A stretch of 55,233 nt of DNA, taken from positions 1 to 55,233 of the forward strand of contig CALUQB010000016.1 of assembly GCA_944322815.1 (NCBI GenBank), in the 5' to 3' direction. The DNA is from an uncultured Bacteroidales bacterium (GTDB taxonomy: Bacteria; Bacteroidota; Bacteroidia; Bacteroidales; UBA932). This document shows positions 35,949 to 44,357 of the stretch, piece by piece (the stretch's first letter is position 1; each line of letters begins with the position of its first letter). The notes under the pieces are model-generated. The model saw only the letters and a program-made list of their open reading frames with translations. It was not told the origin of the DNA and searched no databases. Position numbers and translations under genes: made by a program.

Positions 35949-37265
35949 ATGAAAGACATGAAAAAAACGATATACTCGGGCATTGCGCTGCTGGCTGTCA
36001 TCCTGATGGCAGCCGGCTGCGCCGGAAATCCGGGCAGGATCGGGAATCCTGCGACAGAACAAGAATCAGTTCCAGAAGACCGCATGGATCCTCTATGGGG
36101 ATTCTGTACGGACAGCCTTGAAGTGGATGAAGCCAAAGTCAGAAAAGGCGACTTCTTCGCTACCATACTGATGCGCAGCGGCCTGTCTGCCCAGGAAGCC
36201 TACAACCTTTCGGAAACCTGCGACAGCATCTTCGACCTCCGGTCCATCAGGATAGGGAACACCTACAGGACATGGACCACCAGTCGGGACACCCTCGAAT
36301 ACCTCGCATACGACATAGACCGCATCAGAAGCGTGGTTTTCCATTGCCGGGAACCCTATGACGCCTACTATGTGGAAAAACCTGTATTGACAGAGACGAA
36401 ATCCGTCGATGTCACCATAGAATCATCATTGTGGAACGACATGATCGCAGCCGATGCGCCTCCGGTACTCATACTGACGCTTTCGGACATCTATGCATGG
36501 ACTGTGGACTTCTTTGGTCTGCAGAAAGGCGATCGTTTTCAGGTAATTTATGACGAGAAGACCTGCGAAGGCGAGGTCGTGGCGGTAGACACAGTCAGAT
36601 ACGCCTTGTTTACCAGCCGCGGACGGGAATATCCGGCCATCATGTTCGACCAGCATGACGGAGGGAACATCTATTGGAACGAAAAAGGCGAGAGCATGCG
36701 CAAGGCATTCCTGAAAGCCCCCCTGCACTATTCGCGCATAAGTTCGGGATTTTCTTATGCCAGACGCCATCCGATCACCAGACGTGTTCAGCCTCATACG
36801 GGAGTGGACTATGCCGCCCCTAAAGGAACTCCGGTTGTGACCATCGGGGACGGGGTAGTGACCAGCGCGAAGAATGAAGGTGCCGGAGGCAATGTCATCA
36901 GGATCAAGCACAACTCTGTCTATTCTACCGCATATCTCCATCTTTCGAAATTCGCATCCGGAATCAGCGCAGGAAAGCGAGTGAAACAGGGTGATGTCAT
37001 AGGCTATGTGGGTTCTACAGGCCGGTCCACGGGACCGCATCTGGATTTCCGTGTATGGAAGAACGGTTCCCCGATCAATCCGCTGAAAATGGACTCTCCG
37101 CCTGCCGAGCCGTTGAAAGAGGAAAATATGGCGGCATTTTCGGAAGCCCTGGCCCGCTATCACAGCCAGGTGGCTGAAAATACAGCCGGAACTCCCGAGC
37201 GTGAAACAGGAATTGAAAACAAGAAGGAACTTGAAAATGAAAAGTATACGACCAATAACCGATGA
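35949..37265 (+). CDS. M23-family (LytM-type) peptidoglycan peptidase lipoprotein
   Basis: 438 residues. The signal is MKDMKKTIYSGIALLAVILM then AAGCAGN, a lipoprotein type. The middle is a substrate-binding, OapA-like region (VRKGDFFATILMRSGLSAQE). The metallopeptidase domain holds HTGVDYAAPKGTPVV (H-x3-D), YLHLSKF and TGPHLDFRVW. The last motif is H-x-D where textbook M23 has H-x-H, so the third metal ligand would be Asp; this form seems common in Bacteroidetes. It probably cuts or remodels peptidoglycan cross-bridges. It is divergent from the division cluster and overlaps miaB at its 3' end. Confidence 0.93.
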   Translation: MKDMKKTIYSGIALLAVILMAAGCAGNPGRIGNPATEQESVPEDRMDPLWGFCTDSLEVDEAKVRKGDFFATILMRSGLSAQEAYNLSETCDSIFDLRSIRIGNTYRTWTTSRDTLEYLAYDIDRIRSVVFHCREPYDAYYVEKPVLTETKSVDVTIESSLWNDMIAADAPPVLILTLSDIYAWTVDFFGLQKGDRFQVIYDEKTCEGEVVAVDTVRYALFTSRGREYPAIMFDQHDGGNIYWNEKGESMRKAFLKAPLHYSRISSGFSYARRHPITRRVQPHTGVDYAAPKGTPVVTIGDGVVTSAKNEGAGGNVIRIKHNSVYSTAYLHLSKFASGISAGKRVKQGDVIGYVGSTGRSTGPHLDFRVWKNGSPINPLKMDSPPAEPLKEENMAAFSEALARYHSQVAENTAGTPERETGIENKKELENEKYTTNNR

Positions 37266-38595
37266 AAGCAGGCCGAAAGTCTACATCGAGACATACGGCT
37301 GCCAGATGAATGTGAACGACAGCGAAGTCATTCTGTCCATACTCCAGGACCATGGTTATGCCTTGACCGATGATATCGGTCAGGCCAATGTAATACTGGC
37401 CAATACCTGTTCCATCAGGGACAATGCCGAGCAGAGGATATGGGGAAGACTCGACCAGTTCCGTCTCCAGAAAGAACGCCGGGACGGTGTAATAATAGGA
37501 ATAGTCGGCTGCATGGCGGAAAGATTGAAAGACAAGCTTCTGGACAGCCAAATCGTCGATATCGTGGCCGGTCCGGACTCATACAGGACCCTTCCTGAAC
37601 TGATAGAGGCAGTCACGCCGGATTCCCCGCAGATGAACGTACAGCTTTCCAGAGAAGAAACCTACTCTGACATCACACCTGTCAGGATGGACAAAAACGG
37701 AGTGTCGGCATATATTTCCATCATGAGGGGCTGCAATAACGTATGTTCCTACTGTATAGTACCTTATACCAGGGGAGTGGAGCGCAGCAGGGATCCGAGA
37801 ACCATAGTCAGGGAAGCCGTGGATCTGTATTCCAACGGCTATCGTGAGGTCAACCTGCTGGGACAGAATGTCGACTCGTATTTATGGAAAGATCCCGATT
37901 CGGCGGACAGGAATGTGAATTTCGCCCAGCTGCTTGAAATGGTGGCGAAGATAAGCCCGGACCTCAGGGTAAGATTCTCGACCTCGCATCCGAAAGATAT
38001 CAGTGACGAGGTCATCTATACCATGGCCATGTATGACAATATCTGCAAGCATATCCATTTGCCCGTGCAGTCGGGAAGCAATGCCATGCTGGAGAAGATG
38101 CGCAGGAAATACACACGCGAATGGTATCTCGAAAGGGTCAGGAAGATACGTTCCGTCATGCCCGGATGCGGACTGACGACAGATATCATAGCCGGATTCT
38201 GCGGAGAAACGGAGCAGGATCACAAGGACACCCTTTCCCTCATGGAAGAGGCAGCCTTTGATGCGGCATTCATGTTCCAGTATTCAGAGCGGCCGGGTAC
38301 ATTGGCCGCCAGAAACTATCCTGATGATGTGCCTGCCGAAGTCAAGACAGCGCGATTGAACGAAATCATTGCCCTTCAGGGCAGACTGAGCATGGAGAGC
38401 AACAGGAAGGATGTCGGAAAAAGATTCAAGGTTCTGGTCGAAGGCGTGTCGAAAAAGAACAGCGGAGAACTTTTCGGCCGGGCAAGCAACAACAAGGTCT
38501 GCGTTTTTCCGGCAGGAGGCCACGTCACCGGCGACTATGTGGAAGTAGAGGTCGTGTCCTGCACTTCGGCTACGCTGATTTCCAGACTTGTCTGA
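37237..38595 (+). CDS. miaB: tRNA-2-methylthio-N6-dimethylallyladenosine synthase
   Basis: 452 residues from the chosen start MKSIRPITDESRPKVYIETY; an ATG at 37201 would add 12 residues. The N-terminal UPF0004 domain begins with ETYGCQMNVNDSE, the radical-SAM cysteines are in GCNNVCSYCIVPYTRGVERS (C-x3-C-x2-C), and a TRAM domain closes the protein (LVEGVSKKNSGELFGRASNN). It adds the methylthio group to i6A37 of tRNAs using two iron-sulfur clusters. The start lies inside the end of the M23 gene (29-base overlap), so the two are co-transcribed. Confidence 0.97.
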   Translation: MKSIRPITDESRPKVYIETYGCQMNVNDSEVILSILQDHGYALTDDIGQANVILANTCSIRDNAEQRIWGRLDQFRLQKERRDGVIIGIVGCMAERLKDKLLDSQIVDIVAGPDSYRTLPELIEAVTPDSPQMNVQLSREETYSDITPVRMDKNGVSAYISIMRGCNNVCSYCIVPYTRGVERSRDPRTIVREAVDLYSNGYREVNLLGQNVDSYLWKDPDSADRNVNFAQLLEMVAKISPDLRVRFSTSHPKDISDEVIYTMAMYDNICKHIHLPVQSGSNAMLEKMRRKYTREWYLERVRKIRSVMPGCGLTTDIIAGFCGETEQDHKDTLSLMEEAAFDAAFMFQYSERPGTLAARNYPDDVPAEVKTARLNEIIALQGRLSMESNRKDVGKRFKVLVEGVSKKNSGELFGRASNNKVCVFPAGGHVTGDYVEVEVVSCTSATLISRLV

Positions 38596-38618
38596 TCCGG
38601 AACGATTGAGGACGGCCG

Positions 38619-40061
38619 ATGGGTATTGTTTCATTGATAGGGTATATTGTCATGGTCCTGCTGATAGTTGGGACCGTGCTGGTGATTTTGACAGACGAGG
38701 ACGGTGATTCAGGAAAGAAGATAGCATGGATCATCGTAGTGGCTCTGGTACCGGTAGTCGGGATATTGTGCTATATCGTTTTCGGCCTGAATCCGCGGAG
38801 AGACCGCAGGTATGAAAGATATGCGAAGAGATTCCACGATGCTTTCATGGAATATTCCGACCGGAAACCGTACCGCAAGCTGTTCGGAGAGACATGCAGG
38901 TCAAAGATCCGGGAAGGATACCGGGAACTTTCCATCCTGTTGTCCCATAGCAACGGGACTACGGTTTCTGACTGTAACAGCGTGGAAATCATTACGTCCG
39001 GCAAACGCAAGTTCGAGGCTCTGATACATGATCTGGAGAACGCCAGGGATCATATCCACATGGAGTACTTTTATTTCCGCAAGGACAGCGGCAGCAAGCG
39101 GATAAGGGAAATCCTCATGAGGAAAGCCCGGGAGGGAGTCAAGGTGAGGTTCATCCATGAGAACATAGCCAATATCGATATCAGCCCGTGGTATTACAGC
39201 AGGATGAAGAAAGCCGGGGTAGAGGTGGTGAAATTCACGAATGCCAGATTCAGCCTGCTCAGGCTCAGCGCCAGGCTGAACTACCGTGATCACAGGAAGA
39301 TAGTGGTCATCGACGGCAAGATAGGGTACACCGGCGGTATGAATATAGGCGATGACTATTTCGTGAGATGGAGAGATACTCACATGAGAATCACGGGGAA
39401 TGCCGTATATGCTTTGCAGTATAGTTTCCTGTATTCGTTCTGCGTATCCGGAGGCGTCCTTCCTACGGATTTCCATGCACTTTTCCCGGATCAGGAACCG
39501 GGGCAGAAGCGGAATGAACTGGTGCAGATAGTCCCGGACCAGCCGGTAGACCGCTGGCCTGTCATTCACATGGGAGCAGTGTGGACAGTCCAGCACAGCA
39601 GCAGCTATGTCTATATACAGACCCCGTATTTCGTTCCTCCCGAGCCTCTTCTCCAGGCTTTGAAATCCTCTGCCCTGAAAGGTGCGGATGTGAGAGTGAT
39701 GATCCCGCACAAAGCCGACCTGCCGTATATGAATCTTGCGAACAAGGCCTATTACAGTGCATGTCTCGAAGCCGGCGTCAGGATATTCGAAAAGCAGGGT
39801 TCTTTCATCCATTCGAAAACCATCGTTTCCGATGACTATCTTTCGGTTATCGGCTCCGCCAATATGGACTACCGCAGTCTGGAGCTGAATTATGAGATCA
39901 ATGCCTATATCTTCAACGAGCAGACGGCTGTACGGAACAGGGACATATTCCTGAAAGACCTGGAAGAATGCGAGGAAATCACGCTTGAGAGATGGTGCAA
40001 ACGTCCATGGTATTTGAAACTGGGTCAGGCCGTCATCAAATTGTTCGCTCCTCTTTTATAG
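38619..40061 (+). CDS. cls: Cardiolipin synthase (phospholipase D family)
   Basis: 480 residues. Two N-terminal membrane helices (IGYIVMVLLIVGTVLVILTD; IAWIIVVALVPVVGILCYIV) and two HKD motifs: DHRKIVVIDGKIGYTGGMN and SFIHSKTIVSDDYLSVIGSA followed by NMDYRS. It joins two phosphatidylglycerols, or phosphatidylglycerol and another head group, to make cardiolipin at the inner membrane. It starts 24 bases after miaB and may be in the same transcript. Length and topology match bacterial ClsA. Confidence 0.95.
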   Translation: MGIVSLIGYIVMVLLIVGTVLVILTDEDGDSGKKIAWIIVVALVPVVGILCYIVFGLNPRRDRRYERYAKRFHDAFMEYSDRKPYRKLFGETCRSKIREGYRELSILLSHSNGTTVSDCNSVEIITSGKRKFEALIHDLENARDHIHMEYFYFRKDSGSKRIREILMRKAREGVKVRFIHENIANIDISPWYYSRMKKAGVEVVKFTNARFSLLRLSARLNYRDHRKIVVIDGKIGYTGGMNIGDDYFVRWRDTHMRITGNAVYALQYSFLYSFCVSGGVLPTDFHALFPDQEPGQKRNELVQIVPDQPVDRWPVIHMGAVWTVQHSSSYVYIQTPYFVPPEPLLQALKSSALKGADVRVMIPHKADLPYMNLANKAYYSACLEAGVRIFEKQGSFIHSKTIVSDDYLSVIGSANMDYRSLELNYEINAYIFNEQTAVRNRDIFLKDLEECEEITLERWCKRPWYLKLGQAVIKLFAPLL

Positions 40062-40079
40062 GATATGCGAGAAATTATC

Positions 40080-40087
40080 TATCTTTG
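40080..40087 (+). promoter_or_regulatory. -7 element ahead of the LEA-SPOR-rpoN genes
   Basis: TATCTTTG, 56 bases before the next ATG and directly after cls. Its -33 region is AT-rich without a clear TTTG. Confidence 0.6.
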
Positions 40088-40142
40088 TAAAGATGTACAA
40101 GAGGGTGGCCTAAGTCTCCCGTTTGATTAAGCTTATAACAGA

Positions 40143-40637
40143 ATGCCGTTTTTTTTCAACAAGATAAGAATAATGCCGGTACTGGTTCTCGTGTCGGTAA
40201 TGCTGCTGTCCGGCTGCAATGCCTACCGTGACATCAGTGTGGATTCCTGCACGATCGAGAGTATATCGCCGTCAGGTTTCAAGGCGGTGGATGCAGGCTT
40301 TTCGATCCGCATACATAATCCGGCAAGGGAACTGGTGTTTTCAGACATTTCAGGTACGGTATATTTTGACGGGGAAGAGCTGGGATATTTCAGTTCTCCT
40401 TCAGTCACGGTTCCCGGAAAGTCCGTTTCAGAGGTCCATGTAGACGTTACCGCCACTCTTGGCCGGTCTTTCAGCCTCATGCAGCTCATGTCCATGGCTT
40501 CCGGTATGCGTCCCGAAAAATTCACCGCCGATATCTCCATGAAGGTCAAGGTGAAAGGAGGTATCAGCAAGAAAATAAATCTGGAGGGAGTGCCGGTAGA
40601 AAGCCTTTTCAGAAAAGTAAGTTATGAAAACATTTGA
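40143..40637 (+). CDS. LEA-2-like periplasmic lipoprotein
   Basis: 164 residues. The signal with lipobox is MPVLVLVSVMLLSGCNAYRD (starting at Met11 of the ORF); Met1 adds ten residues before it. The rest is a single beta-sandwich of LEA-type 2 or water-stress/hypersensitive-response form (ISPSGFKAVDAGFSIRIHNP, then SGTVYFDGEELGYFSSPSVT). The family has no firm function; similar small lipoproteins are common in Bacteroidetes. Its end overlaps the start of the next gene by 14 bases, so the two are coupled. Confidence 0.75.
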   Translation: MPFFFNKIRIMPVLVLVSVMLLSGCNAYRDISVDSCTIESISPSGFKAVDAGFSIRIHNPARELVFSDISGTVYFDGEELGYFSSPSVTVPGKSVSEVHVDVTATLGRSFSLMQLMSMASGMRPEKFTADISMKVKVKGGISKKINLEGVPVESLFRKVSYENI

Positions 40638-41316
40638 GAGAATAGCCATAGCTGTCGCAGTCCTGGCATCTTATGCCCAGCTGTCCATGGCTCAGATTCC
40701 GCCGGTGACTGCCGGTGAGGAACAGGTTCAGGATACTCTTATGATGGAACCTGTCGTGCAGATCGATTCCCTGACAGGAGAAGTCATTGTCCCGGAGGGA
40801 TACGTACTTCTGGATACCATCGTATTTGTGCCTGCAGAAAGGGTGGATACCGTTCTGGCAGGCAAGAATATCTTTTCGCTGCTGCCGTCACGAAATGCCG
40901 GAGATGATGCGGACGTGCGTGTGTATCAGTCCTCTTCCATAGTTTCCGCCATGAAGAAGACCATGGAGAGCAATCCGACACGGCAGTTTTCGGGGTACAG
41001 GGTGAGGATATTCTTCGACAACAGACAGTCCGCCAGACAGGATTCCGAAGAGATGATGAAATCTTTTGAGAACATGTATCCCGGGGTGCCGGCATACCGC
41101 AGCTATGTGAATCCTTATTTCAAGATAACCGTAGGGGATTTCAGGACCAAGTCCGAGGCCATGAGTTTCCTGCAGGACATCATTGAAGTCTTTCCTAAGG
41201 CATTTATAGTCAAGGAGCATATCGAATATCCTGTCGTGGACAGGGATTCTCTCGGACGGACTGATACTGTGAAAATACTGCGTAGACTGGCTCAAACCGA
41301 ATCATTAGCGTTGTAA
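40624..41316 (+). CDS. Exported SPOR-domain protein
   Basis: 230 residues with a Sec signal (MKTFERIAIAVAVLASYAQL then SMAQ). A linker region (about 25-110) precedes a C-terminal SPOR-like domain with YRVRIFFDNRQSARQDSEEM and YFKITVGDFRTKSEAMSFLQ, which carries the typical G-D/N-F alternation. SPOR domains bind denuded glycan strands of septal peptidoglycan. It lies between the LEA-like gene and rpoN, with a five-base gap to rpoN, so the three are probably one operon. Exact role unknown. Confidence 0.8.
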   Translation: MKTFERIAIAVAVLASYAQLSMAQIPPVTAGEEQVQDTLMMEPVVQIDSLTGEVIVPEGYVLLDTIVFVPAERVDTVLAGKNIFSLLPSRNAGDDADVRVYQSSSIVSAMKKTMESNPTRQFSGYRVRIFFDNRQSARQDSEEMMKSFENMYPGVPAYRSYVNPYFKITVGDFRTKSEAMSFLQDIIEVFPKAFIVKEHIEYPVVDRDSLGRTDTVKILRRLAQTESLAL

Positions 41317-41321
41317 TTTCT

Positions 41322-42734
41322 ATGCTTAAACAAGGACTGGAATTAAAACAGACTCAGAAGCTTTCGCCTCTGCAGATACAGACTATCAAACTGATAGAGC
41401 TGCCTACGCAGGAGCTTGAACAGCGTATACGGAAAGAACTGGAAGAAAACCCCGTACTGGAGGAGAATGCTGCATCGGAGGATGATGATGAGGACAATGC
41501 TCCTCGCGAGGTATCCCTTTCTGAATATAAGGATGATGATCCGATTCCAAGCTACAAGCTGAAAGTCAATAACTACGGAAAGGACGAACGTCCGGTATAC
41601 AACACCTTTTCCGTCAAGGAAAGTTTCACTCAGAGCCTGATGGAACAGCTTGGCTTCAGAAACCTGACGGAGCACCAGCATGCTGTCGCGGCTTTCATCA
41701 TAGGAAGTCTGGATGATGACGGCTATCTGAGACGCGATCTTGACAGCCTGACAGACGATATGGCATTCCGTGCCGGGATAGAGTCGGATGAGAAGGAGGT
41801 GGAGGACATGCTGCATGTCATCCAGGAATTCGATCCTCCCGGAGTCGGGGCAAGAGATCTCAGAGAGTGCCTTCTGCTTCAGATCAGGAATCTGAAACAG
41901 ACTCCTGACGTCAAGAATGCCACGCGGATTCTCCGTGACTATTTCAATGAATTCACCAGCAAGCATTTCACCAAGATAATTTCACGCATGGGCATATCGG
42001 AAGCCGATCTCAAGGCTGCCATCGCGAAGATAGTCAAGTTGAATCCGGCTCCCGGAGGACAGATAGATGATTCATACAGCGAACAGGCGCAGCAGATCAT
42101 ACCGGATTTCGTATTGACTCTCGAGAACGGGGAGCTTAAGCTGACCATGCCGCGTTTTTCTATACCTGAACTGAAAGTCAACAGGAAATATGCGGACATA
42201 CTGATGGATGCGGCAAACTCATCGGAACGAGAGAAAAAGGAAGCTGCGGCATTCGTGAAAAAGAAGCTTGATTCGGCCAAATGGTTTGTCGAGGCCATCA
42301 AGCAGCGTCACAATACCTTGCAAAGCACCATGCAGGCCATTATCGACTATCAGCATGACTATTTCATGGACGGGGACGAGTCCCATCTGAAGCCGATGGT
42401 CCTGAAAGATATAGCCGAACGTACAGGTTTCGATATTTCTACCATATCACGAGTGGTGAACAGCAAATACATCGAGACTCATTTCGGCATCTATTCCCTG
42501 AAATATTTCTTTTCCGAAGGGATGGAAAATGCGGAAGGTGAAGAAGTTTCCACCAGGGAACTCAAGAAGGCCCTTCAGGAATGCGTGGATGCCGAAGACA
42601 AGCGGAATCCGCTGACTGATGACCAGCTTGTGACCGAGATGACGAAACGCGGATACAAGGTGGCGCGACGCACTATCGCCAAATACAGGGATCAGCTGAA
42701 TATCCCTAAGGCAAGAATGAGAAAGGAGTTGTAA
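41322..42734 (+). CDS. rpoN: RNA polymerase sigma-54 factor
   Basis: 470 residues. Region I is MLKQGLELKQTQKLSPLQIQ with the Q-rich activator-binding helix; an acidic region II follows (EENAASEDDDEDNA); the core-binding part and the helix-turn-helix come next; and the RpoN box is ARRTIAKYRDQLNIP near the end. It directs core polymerase to -24/-12 promoters and needs an AAA+ activator. The last codons and stop lie within a perfect 49-bp palindrome that also serves the convergent upp gene. Confidence 0.97.
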   Translation: MLKQGLELKQTQKLSPLQIQTIKLIELPTQELEQRIRKELEENPVLEENAASEDDDEDNAPREVSLSEYKDDDPIPSYKLKVNNYGKDERPVYNTFSVKESFTQSLMEQLGFRNLTEHQHAVAAFIIGSLDDDGYLRRDLDSLTDDMAFRAGIESDEKEVEDMLHVIQEFDPPGVGARDLRECLLLQIRNLKQTPDVKNATRILRDYFNEFTSKHFTKIISRMGISEADLKAAIAKIVKLNPAPGGQIDDSYSEQAQQIIPDFVLTLENGELKLTMPRFSIPELKVNRKYADILMDAANSSEREKKEAAAFVKKKLDSAKWFVEAIKQRHNTLQSTMQAIIDYQHDYFMDGDESHLKPMVLKDIAERTGFDISTISRVVNSKYIETHFGIYSLKYFFSEGMENAEGEEVSTRELKKALQECVDAEDKRNPLTDDQLVTEMTKRGYKVARRTIAKYRDQLNIPKARMRKEL

Positions 42735-42760
42735 ATTTTACAACTCCTTTCTCATTCTTG
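42712..42760. terminator. Perfect 49-bp palindrome, bidirectional terminator between rpoN and upp
   Basis: The arms are 24 bp and perfectly complementary (CAAGAATGAGAAAGGAGTTG ...) around one centre base at 42736. The left arm encodes the last seven codons of rpoN and its stop. No long T-run follows on either side, so intrinsic termination would rely on stem strength. The genes converge here. Confidence 0.75.
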
Positions 42761-42790
42761 TTCAGTCATCATCTCATTATGTGACGGTTT

Positions 42791-43444
42791 TCAGTCTTTC
42801 TCCCCGTATGCCAGGTCTCCTGCATCTCCCAGTCCGGGAACTATGTATGAGTGGCTTGTGAGTTCTTCATCTATGGCTGCTGCCCATAGCGTGATATTGT
42901 CCTTTGCCAGATTCTTCTGGAGATATTCTACTGCATATACGCTGGAAATAGGACATACGAGGTGTGTGTAGGCGGGTTCTCCGTGTTCGAGCAGCTTGTT
43001 GAACGCTATTTCCAGGGAAGCCCCGGTAGCGAGCATGGTATCTGCCAGAATCAGGATTTTTCCATCGAGTTCCGGACTGCTCGCATATTCGATGTTTATA
43101 TGGAAGTCATCTCCCTTGTCGTATTTTCTGTAGGCTGCCACGAATGCATTCTGTGCATCATCGAAGATGTTCAGTATGCCCTGATGCAGCGGAACCCCTG
43201 CACGTAATATGGTGGCGGCCACTATCGCGTCATCCGGAGTGTTTACGCTGGCTATTCCAAGCGGCGTATATACCTTTTTTATGGAATAGTGCATGGTCTT
43301 GCTTATCTCGTAGGCGAAAATCTCACCGATCCGTTCCAGATTGAACCGGAAACGCATGCGGTCTTTCTGGATGTTGATGTCGCGAATCTGTGCTACAAAT
43401 TTGTTCAGAGCAGTATTGCTCTCTCCCAGGTTTATGATTTTCAT
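42791..43444 (-). CDS. upp: Uracil phosphoribosyltransferase
   Basis: 217 residues. The PRPP loop is KILILADTMLATGASLEIAF, and the uracil-binding end is LTSHSYIVPGLGDAGDLAYG (the GLGDAGD signature). It makes UMP from uracil and PRPP, the pyrimidine salvage step. It has a monocistronic look: its own strong promoter upstream and convergence with rpoN. Length matches the family (about 208-220). Confidence 0.97.
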   Translation of the reverse strand: MKIINLGESNTALNKFVAQIRDINIQKDRMRFRFNLERIGEIFAYEISKTMHYSIKKVYTPLGIASVNTPDDAIVAATILRAGVPLHQGILNIFDDAQNAFVAAYRKYDKGDDFHINIEYASSPELDGKILILADTMLATGASLEIAFNKLLEHGEPAYTHLVCPISSVYAVEYLQKNLAKDNITLWAAAIDEELTSHSYIVPGLGDAGDLAYGEKD

Positions 43445-43469
43445 GAGTATGGTGCTAATATCCGTTCTG

Positions 43470-43501
43470 CAAATATACCCTATTTTTTCTCCTGGACCAA
43501 A
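43470..43501 (-). promoter_or_regulatory. upp: Strong Bacteroidetes promoter for upp
   Basis: On the minus strand TTTG (43498-43501), exactly 20 bases, then TATATTTG (43470-43477). This matches the consensus at both boxes. It starts transcription about 20 bases before the upp ATG. Confidence 0.8.
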
Positions 43502-43521
43502 TATTTGACTGTCAACTCCAC

Positions 43522-44205
43522 TCAGTATGATATACCTTCGTCGGCGAAACTGTAATACTTCCGGTCAGCTATGATGATATGGTCGATAAGGGAGATATCA
43601 AAGGTTTCTGCAGCCTTTTTCAGTGTCATGGTCTGTTTTATGTCGCAGGAACCCGGTACGGGATTTCCTGAAGGGTGATTGTGCACCATGATGATGCCAT
43701 GGGCTTTCTTCTCCAGGGCGCGTCTGATGATTATTTTTACATCCACTACGGTAGCGGTCATTCCTCCGGAAGTCAGCATCTCTTTTCCTATGATGAAATT
43801 CGCCCTGTTCAGGAAGATGATCCAGCATTCCTCATGCGACAGTCCTTTAAGAAGCGGGAACATAAGTTCGAATATCTGTTTGGCGTTGGTGATGGAAACA
43901 TGTTTTACGGAACTGTTTTCATATATGAATCTCTTTCCTAATTCCATGGCGGCTGCGACGGTCACTGATTTGTCCGCTCCTATGCCGTTTATCTCCTGCA
44001 TTTTCTCTATCGAGAAGCCTGCGAGTTCGGACAGCCTGTTCCCTGCCGATGCCAGCAGGTCTTCCGCTATTTCCCTGGCATTTTTCTTTCCTGTCCCCGT
44101 GCGGAGAATGATTGCGAGCAGTTCTGCGTCATCCAGACTTTTCGCACCCTTTTCCATCAGTTTTTCTCTCGGCCTGTCTTCCGGCTTCATTTCTGAAATC
44201 TTCAT
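43522..44205 (-). CDS. radC: RadC family JAB-domain protein
   Basis: 227 residues. An N-terminal helix-hairpin-helix region (GFSIEKMQEINGIGADKSVT) is followed by the JAB/MPN metalloprotease-like domain with HNHPSGNPVPGSCDIKQTM (H-x-H...S...D). Despite the name, a role in DNA repair is not established; the domain is fused with or near mobile and recombination genes in many genomes. It is a single gene, divergent from nothing obvious, downstream of pycB on the same strand with a strong terminator between them. Confidence 0.93.
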   Translation of the reverse strand: MKISEMKPEDRPREKLMEKGAKSLDDAELLAIILRTGTGKKNAREIAEDLLASAGNRLSELAGFSIEKMQEINGIGADKSVTVAAAMELGKRFIYENSSVKHVSITNAKQIFELMFPLLKGLSHEECWIIFLNRANFIIGKEMLTSGGMTATVVDVKIIIRRALEKKAHGIIMVHNHPSGNPVPGSCDIKQTMTLKKAAETFDISLIDHIIIADRKYYSFADEGISY

Positions 44206-44255
44206 ATGTCACGCTGCTGTTTCTCCGGCATCAAAAATAGCCGTTCCACGGCAAT

Positions 44256-44300
44256 AAAAAAACCGGAACGGAAATGTCCGCTCCGGTTTTTTCTTTTTTT
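44256..44300. terminator. Intrinsic terminator between pycB and radC
   Basis: AAAAAACCGGAACGGA pairs with TCCGCTCCGGTTTTTT around a short loop, with A- and T-runs on both sides, so it works on either strand. It ends the carboxyltransferase transcript on the minus strand. Confidence 0.85.
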
Positions 44301-44357
44301 ATATGAAAATTTTCCTTTTTTTTATTTTACCGGGATTTTACCGGGTACAAATGAAGC

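Noticed and set aside
40088-40142. GAGGGTGGCC...CTCCC near 40100 as a terminator for cls
   Set aside because: The stem is only three or four pairs and it lies after a likely promoter for the next operon.
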